Translations under genes and position numbers: made by a program | Shown here: positions 6,535 through 10,302 of the stretch, one piece after another | Position numbering within the stretch: the stretch's first letter is position 1 | Layout of the letters: every line of letters begins with the position of its first letter | Origin: Bacteroidota bacterium | GTDB taxonomy: Bacteria > Bacteroidota > Ignavibacteria > UBA10030 > BY39 | NCBI GenBank assembly: GCA_018830765.1 | Contig: JAHJRJ010000071.1 | Coordinates: 1-10,302, forward strand | DNA length: 10,302 nucleotides | Direction of reading: 5' to 3' | Notes under the pieces: generated by a model | Seen by the model: only the letters and a program-made list of their open reading frames with translations | Database searches by the model: none | Told to the model about the DNA's origin: nothing

Positions 6535-7737
6535 AAATCGTACAATTGGAAATATGCTTAATGAAATTATACCCATAATAACAAAGGCAATCGGATAGCC
6601 AGCCACCGGGATAATTTTACCGACAGCAAATGCTGCCCAAGCTTCCCAACCGTTTGTGGCTCCCATAAAAGCACTAAATTGAGTCGCCCCAATTTTTTTA
6701 TCAGTTATATCCATAAAAAGAGCATATGATGAAGCAATAAAGAATCCTATAAACACATACATCGTGGAAAGCAAAACAAATTGTACCATCCTTGCACTTC
6801 CTCTAACAATAAAATCTATAATCGAGAGAACGGTGATATTTATTACGGTTAGAATTATTGAGAGAACAACTGATCTATGTCTTCCAATTTTATCCGAGAC
6901 ATATCCTCCAATTAGCGCACCTCCAATCATACCAACAATTACCGGCATTGAGAAGAAAAATCCAACACCACTGGCATCAAAACCCCTATCTATTAAATAC
7001 GGTCCAGCTACTGCGCCAACAGCTTCGTATCCGGCTCCGGCAGTAAAGGCAAACAATAAACCAAACTGAGTGCTTCTATCAGCAAGCACCTTCCGTAAAG
7101 TTATGGTAAAACTTGTAAACCGATTCCTTATCTCCTGTACATTATTGGTTGTAACTATTTCATATTTTGAAAAAAGGACAAGCACAGTAGAAAACTAGAT
7201 GACACCGATAAGTAAAATTATAATAATCTTATTACCCGCTTTTTCTCCCAGTGTAAGTGCACCACCTCCGAGCAATGCTCTTCCTGTTAACATTCCTGTT
7301 TGCATCCAACCATTAATGGATCCCCTTTCACTTGTTGGAACAGAAGCGATTGACAGTGCATCAATAGATGCATCCTGTGTAGCTGCAGTTATCGTATGAA
7401 ACAGAAGTAATATAAAAACAATGTTGAAATCGGCTTGAAAATCAAGAAAGATCAAAGGTAACAGCGTGATACCCATTAAAAATTGAGTAGCTATTATCCA
7501 AGAACGAAGTGTCCATCGGTTGGATTGAAGCGTATCGATGATCGGAGCCCATAAAAATTTTAATACCCAAGGAAGAACGAGCAAGGAAGTCAGAAAAGTG
7601 ATCTGCTCAATCGAAACTCCCTCAACCCGCAATCTTGTTGGAATGGTCCACCAGATGTATCCAATAGGGGCGCCTTCGCTGAGATAGAGGGACGTAAAAA
7701 TTATCTTTCGTCCCGTTGGTGTTTTAAGTAAATCCAC
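6499..7737 (-). pseudogene. AmpG/PAT-like MFS transporter interrupted by one in-frame TAG
   Basis: Two open segments (7737-7198 and 7194-6499) lie in the same frame, separated only by a TAG at 7195-7197 (codon 181). Together they make 412 codons, a normal 12-helix MFS length. The N-terminal half shows AmpG/acetyl-CoA-transporter-like (PAT family) features: LSEGAPIGYIWWTIPTRLR, LPWVLKFLWAPIID, ATQDASIDALS and ERGSINGWMQ. The C-terminal half has GGYVSDKIGRHRS (the MFS loop motif) and KIGATQFSAFMGATNG. The TAG falls in a probable helix 6 (LLIGVI-stop-FSTVLVLFSKYE). No other lesion is visible, so the mutation looks recent, or the codon is read through, or it is a sequence error. The start is GTG at 7737 with no SD, since an in-frame TAA at 7762-7764 rules out an earlier ATG. 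AmpG relatives import muropeptides or other solutes; the substrate here is unknown. Confidence 0.85.
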
Positions 7738-7742
7738 AGCAC

Positions 7743-7771
7743 AATATATATGATGTGAATATTAAATTCAA
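7743..7771 (-). promoter_or_regulatory. Promoter of the MFS gene, placed for a possibly leaderless transcript
   Basis: On the minus strand TTGAAT (7766-7771), a 17-base spacer and TATATT (7743-7748) precede the GTG at 7737. The expected start point, about seven bases past the -10, coincides with the GTG itself. That fits the absence of any Shine-Dalgarno sequence. The region is AT-rich, so chance matches are possible. Confidence 0.45.
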
Positions 7772-7808
7772 GAAATATATTCATAATAAGTGTTCAGGGA
7801 ATACCTGC

Positions 7809-7837
7809 TTGATTTTTGTGGAATATTTCCATATAGT
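7809..7837 (+). promoter_or_regulatory. Promoter of the mechanosensitive channel (pseudo)gene
   Basis: TTGATT (7809-7814), a 17-base spacer and TATAGT (7832-7837) face the MscS-like gene. The predicted start is near 7844, with a leader of about 29 bases carrying AAGGA (7858-7862). It is arranged back-to-back with the MFS promoter at 7743-7771. The intact control region contrasts with the damaged reading frame. Confidence 0.55.
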
Positions 7838-7872
7838 ATAAATGGACTATCTATAAAAAGGATTTAATTTAG

Positions 7873-8936
7873 ATGAATTACATCATAGACACTACCAATT
7901 ATACAATCCCACTTCTGATCATCATCGCATCAGTTCTAATAGGATTTGTTTGTGAAAAAATTGCATTCAGGTAGTTGAAGCGACTTGCGAGAAAAACAAA
8001 ATGGAATGGAGATGATATTATTATCTCTTCACTTCGTGGTATGATTTTCCTCTGGATAGTTATGGGGGTACTAGGTTACCTAGTGAATAATTTAAACATT
8101 CATGCATCAATTTCTGAACCAATCGAAAAAATACTATTTGTTATTTTCATACTTTCCGTCACGTTAGTTATATCGAGAATTATCGTCGGTTTTATTAGGC
8201 ATTATGGTGTTAGGGAAGACGGCGTTTTACCTTCTGCATCTATTTTCACTAACGTTACAAGAATTGTGGTGTTTCTAATCGGAATCCTAGTAGTTCTCGA
8301 CAGCCTTGGCATATCTATTACACCGATTATAACTGCGTTAGGCATTGGAGGATTAGCAGTTGCACTTGCACTACAGGATACATTAAGCAATCTCTTCTCA
8401 GGCCTCCACATACTTGCGTCAAAACAAATTCGGCCTGGAAATTATGTAAAACTTAACTCTGGTGGGGAAGGATATGTTGTGGATATTACCTGGCGTACAA
8501 CAACAATACGCCAGCTTCCCAATAATCTCGTTATTATTCCAAACTCAAAATTAGCATCCACGATTGTCACAAATTTTCACTTACCCGAAACCGAGATGGC
8601 TGTACTTGTTCAGGTAGGAGTAAGCTACAAGAGCAATTTAGAAATAGTTGAACAATTACTATTGAAGTGGGGAAGGATGTAATGAAAAATGTTACAGGCG
8701 GTGTTCATTCTTTCGAACCTTTTATCAGATATCATACCTTCTCAGAATCAAGTATCAGCTTCACTGTTATATTACGGGCGAAAGAATTTGTGGATCAATA
8801 TTTATTGAAGCACGAATTTATTAAGAGATTATATAAACGATATTTAGAAGAAGGTATAGAGATTCCGTACCCTCAGCGAGACCTTCATATAATCGATTTA
8901 AAATTTAAGAACCAAAACAAAAATATCGACATTTAG
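7873..8936 (+). pseudogene. MscS-family mechanosensitive channel with in-frame TAG and a frameshift
   Basis: A full-length MscS-like gene can be followed from the ATG at 7873 (AAGGA ten bases upstream) to a TAG at 8934-8936, about 354 residues once repaired. N-terminal helix: PLLIIIASVLIGFVCEKIAF. Codon 34 is TAG (7972-7974), and the frame continues directly as LKRLARKTKWNGDDII, typical of the family. The Ala/Gly-rich pore helix follows (LGIGGLAVALALQDTLSNLF, about residues 156-175), then the beta domain (RPGNYVKL, PNNLVIIPNSKL). Near 8661-8667 one base is missing: frame one ends KWGRM-stop at 8682. The next frame gives EVGKDVMKNV and the rest of the C-terminal domain (FTVILRAKEF, GIEIPYPQRDLHI). 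TTGGAAGTGG in place of TTGAAGTGG would restore it. Two lesions make it a probable pseudogene. A shorter product starting at the TTG at 7975 would lack the first helix and the C-terminus. Confidence 0.88.
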
Positions 8937-8969
8937 TTATAATTACATTAATTTTTATACAAAACTCGA

Positions 8970-9003
8970 CCTCACAACGCAATTTTGCGCGAGGTAAATT
9001 TTT
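8970..9003 (+). terminator. Possible terminator after the MscS pseudogene
   Basis: CCTC (8970-8973) pairs with GAGG (8991-8994) and CGCA (8978-8981) with TGCG (8986-8989) around a 4-nt loop, with an internal mismatch. A T5 run follows at 8999-9003. It starts 33 bases after the TAG at 8936. An alternative stem GCGAG/CTCGC (8989-8993 with 9004-9008) competes with it. It is imperfect, so confidence is modest. Confidence 0.35.
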
Positions 9004-9207
9004 CTCGCCAGGCAATTCCCCAACTTTCGATGATTTGCTGTCGGTTGTGATGGTTGGAATCGGTAATTTCGAAGACATACAAATACAGGTGATCGAAACT
9101 AATTTGTTTTTCCCTCACAGCTTTGTTAATTTAAAATAACCTTAACTGTCAAAGTCTGTATTTTTGCTGACTGTTAGGGATAGGTGCGTTTAAATTGAGA
9201 GATTTGA

Positions 9208-9244
9208 CCCGCCCGACTGAACGACGCCAGTCGTTCGGGCAGGG
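9208..9244. repeat. GC-rich imperfect palindrome (REP-like hairpin) upstream of mfd
   Basis: CCC-GCCCGA (9208-9216) pairs with TCGGGC-A-GGG (9235-9244), and ACGAC (9221-9225) with GTCGT (9230-9234), with a 4-base bulge (CTGA) and a 4-base loop. An alternative fold pairs CGACTG (9214-9219) with CAGTCG (9228-9233). Its GC content stands out from the AT-rich surroundings. No T-run follows, so it does not look like an intrinsic terminator. Dispersed REP-like copies elsewhere in the genome are possible but cannot be checked here. Confidence 0.5.
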
Positions 9245-9274
9245 ATTTCAGGTTTCATTTTGTCAGATGTAGCA

Positions 9275-10302
9275 ATGATTGATACTATCAAAAATAAAAT
9301 ATACAACTCAAAACCTTTTCAGGATTTAGAAAATCTTCTCAAAACCGGTCAGAGACATCCTATTATAATAGATAATCTCTACGGTTCGCTGACCGCATTC
9401 CTTGCAGTAAAAGTTTTTGAGGAGCGCGATTCGCAAGTGCTGTTGATTACTACAGACAAAGATTCTACGGAAAAATTCTTTGATGATTGTTCACTCATTT
9501 TAGGTGGAAATAACGTGAGCTTGTTCGGTGAGCGCCCACCAAAAGACGTCGAAATACTTGATGTGGCTGCACACGTTTCACAAATCGAAACTTTAAAATT
9601 ACTATCGTCCGGCACACCGGTTTTAACCGTAGCTTCACCATACTCCATCGTCAGTAAGGTTGCCAATCCTGAAACGTTCAAGAAAAATATTATTGAAATA
9701 CATTCCAATCAAATATACGATTTTCAAAAACTGATAGACAAACTTTATGACTTCAATTTTCAGAAGAAAGATTTTGTGGAAGGATGCGGCGATTTCGCTG
9801 TTCGCGGAGGTATAATCGACATCTTCCCGTACATCGGAAGCAATCCAGTACGATTCGAATTTTTCGGTAATACAGTCGAATCGATACGTGAGTTCGATAT
9901 ATTATCTCAGCGGTCGATACGCGAACTTCAGTCGGCAAGTATCGTCCCCGACATGAAAGCTCCTGAAGATTCCGGAAATCGTGATGTTTCAATTTTTAAT
10001 TATTTAAGTGATGACGCTATTATAATAATTCACGAACCCGAAATCATAAACACCGAAATCGAAGAGTTACACAAAGAAAACATACCTAACATCTTCGATA
10101 ACAAATTTTTAAACGATAAGATCGAACTATTCAAACGCATTGTTGTATCACCGATCGAAAAATCGCACTACACCGGAGAAAGTGAAGCACTGAACTTCTC
10201 GTCCTCTTCGCAGCCGGCATTCAACGGTAGTGTTAACAAGCTCGTCGAAAGATTGGAACAATTAACACTCGACGGTTATCAAACTTACCTCTCCTGCGAT
10301 AC
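9275..10302 (+). CDS. mfd: Transcription-repair coupling factor Mfd, N-terminal part (runs off window)
   Basis: The open frame of 342 complete codons has no stop before the window end. Mfd is the cytosolic DNA translocase that removes stalled RNA polymerase and recruits UvrA through its UvrB-like N-terminal module. Visible here are that module, with a degenerate N-terminal domain (about 1-145; PIIIDNLYGSLTAFLA lacks a working Walker A, as is usual), and the signature DFAVRGGIIDIFPYIGSNPVRFEFF (the segment from 173 to 197). SIREFDILSQRSI follows (204-216). The RNA-polymerase-interacting and helicase domains lie beyond the window. The family is usually around 1,100-1,200 residues. The ATG at 9275 was chosen as the first ATG consistent with family length. 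It lacks a good SD, and an in-frame TTG at 9260 is an alternative. Residues 152-205 are those duplicated at the left edge of the window. Confidence 0.9.
   Translation, partial: MIDTIKNKIYNSKPFQDLENLLKTGQRHPIIIDNLYGSLTAFLAVKVFEERDSQVLLITTDKDSTEKFFDDCSLILGGNNVSLFGERPPKDVEILDVAAHVSQIETLKLLSSGTPVLTVASPYSIVSKVANPETFKKNIIEIHSNQIYDFQKLIDKLYDFNFQKKDFVEGCGDFAVRGGIIDIFPYIGSNPVRFEFFGNTVESIREFDILSQRSIRELQSASIVPDMKAPEDSGNRDVSIFNYLSDDAIIIIHEPEIINTEIEELHKENIPNIFDNKFLNDKIELFKRIVVSPIEKSHYTGESEALNFSSSSQPAFNGSVNKLVERLEQLTLDGYQTYLSCD

Larger units (their letters stand above)
8937..9274. other. Intergenic stretch before mfd: hairpins and a short unassigned minus-strand reading frame
   Basis: These 338 bases hold no recognised gene. 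They contain a terminator-like hairpin (8970-9003), a GC-rich imperfect palindrome (9208-9244), and a 48-codon minus-strand frame from GTG at 9118 to TGA at 8972. That frame includes HNRQQIIESWGIAWREKF, which I cannot assign. It has no SD and may be a gene remnant or chance. I found no convincing promoter for mfd here. Confidence 0.4.

Noticed and set aside
7975..8682. Treating the 235-codon MscS segment as an intact gene with a TTG start
   Set aside because: The family sequence continues in frame upstream of the TAG to a well-placed ATG and SD, and continues downstream in the next frame. The segment is the middle of a broken gene.
9379..9992. Minus-strand frames of 109 and 79 codons, and their counterpart at 27-224
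   Set aside because: They are antisense shadows of mfd. The resemblance between 27-224 and 9753-9992 is simply the mfd duplication read on the wrong strand.
1..10302. CRISPR arrays, tRNA/rRNA genes, transposases, toxin-antitoxin or defence islands
   Set aside because: I saw no regularly spaced repeats, RNA-gene folds or family signatures of these types on either strand.

Overview
The window comes from an AT-rich bacterial genome. Several traits fit the Bacteroidota/Chlorobiota/Ignavibacteriota (FCB) group, more likely an Ignavibacteria-like member than a classical Bacteroides: signal peptides ending in ...FSQN or ...YSQD, a C-terminal Phe on an outer-membrane-type protein, and a DUF3108 lipid/envelope-type gene. 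Purine-rich Shine-Dalgarno sequences and four promoter-like sites with TTGnnn-N17-TAnnnT geometry argue against the classical Bacteroides -33/-7 promoter type. This placement is inference; no rRNA or marker tree is available.

Layout, left to right. (1) 2-178: a truncated fragment of mfd, cut by the window edge, about 90% identical to part of the mfd gene at the right end. (2) 339-857 (+): a one-TM protein with a small Cache/PAS-like sensor domain. (3) 926-3440 (-): a two-gene unit, a GNAT/carbon-nitrogen hydrolase fusion followed by a DUF3108 protein. (4) 3632-4792 (-): an outer-membrane beta-barrel-like protein with a clear promoter and intrinsic terminator. (5) 4998-6534 (+): a short MscS-related membrane protein (TM_helix family, CmpX-like) and an amidohydrolase_2 family metal-dependent hydrolase. 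(6) 6499-7737 (-): an AmpG/PAT-like MFS transporter broken by one in-frame TAG. (7) 7873-8936 (+): an MscS channel broken by one in-frame TAG and one frameshift. (8) 8937-9274: a non-coding stretch with hairpins, including a GC-rich imperfect palindrome. (9) 9275-10302 (+): the 5' third of mfd, running off the window end.

Most of the genes concern the cell envelope: an outer-membrane protein, two mechanosensitive-channel relatives, a transporter, a membrane sensor and a periplasmic DUF3108 protein. No tRNA, rRNA, CRISPR array, transposase or recognisable defence or biosynthetic system is present. The most informative observations are the mfd fragment, whose differences from the real gene are almost all synonymous, and the two neighbouring genes each broken by a single in-frame TAG. 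I do not see a convincing new multi-gene system here.
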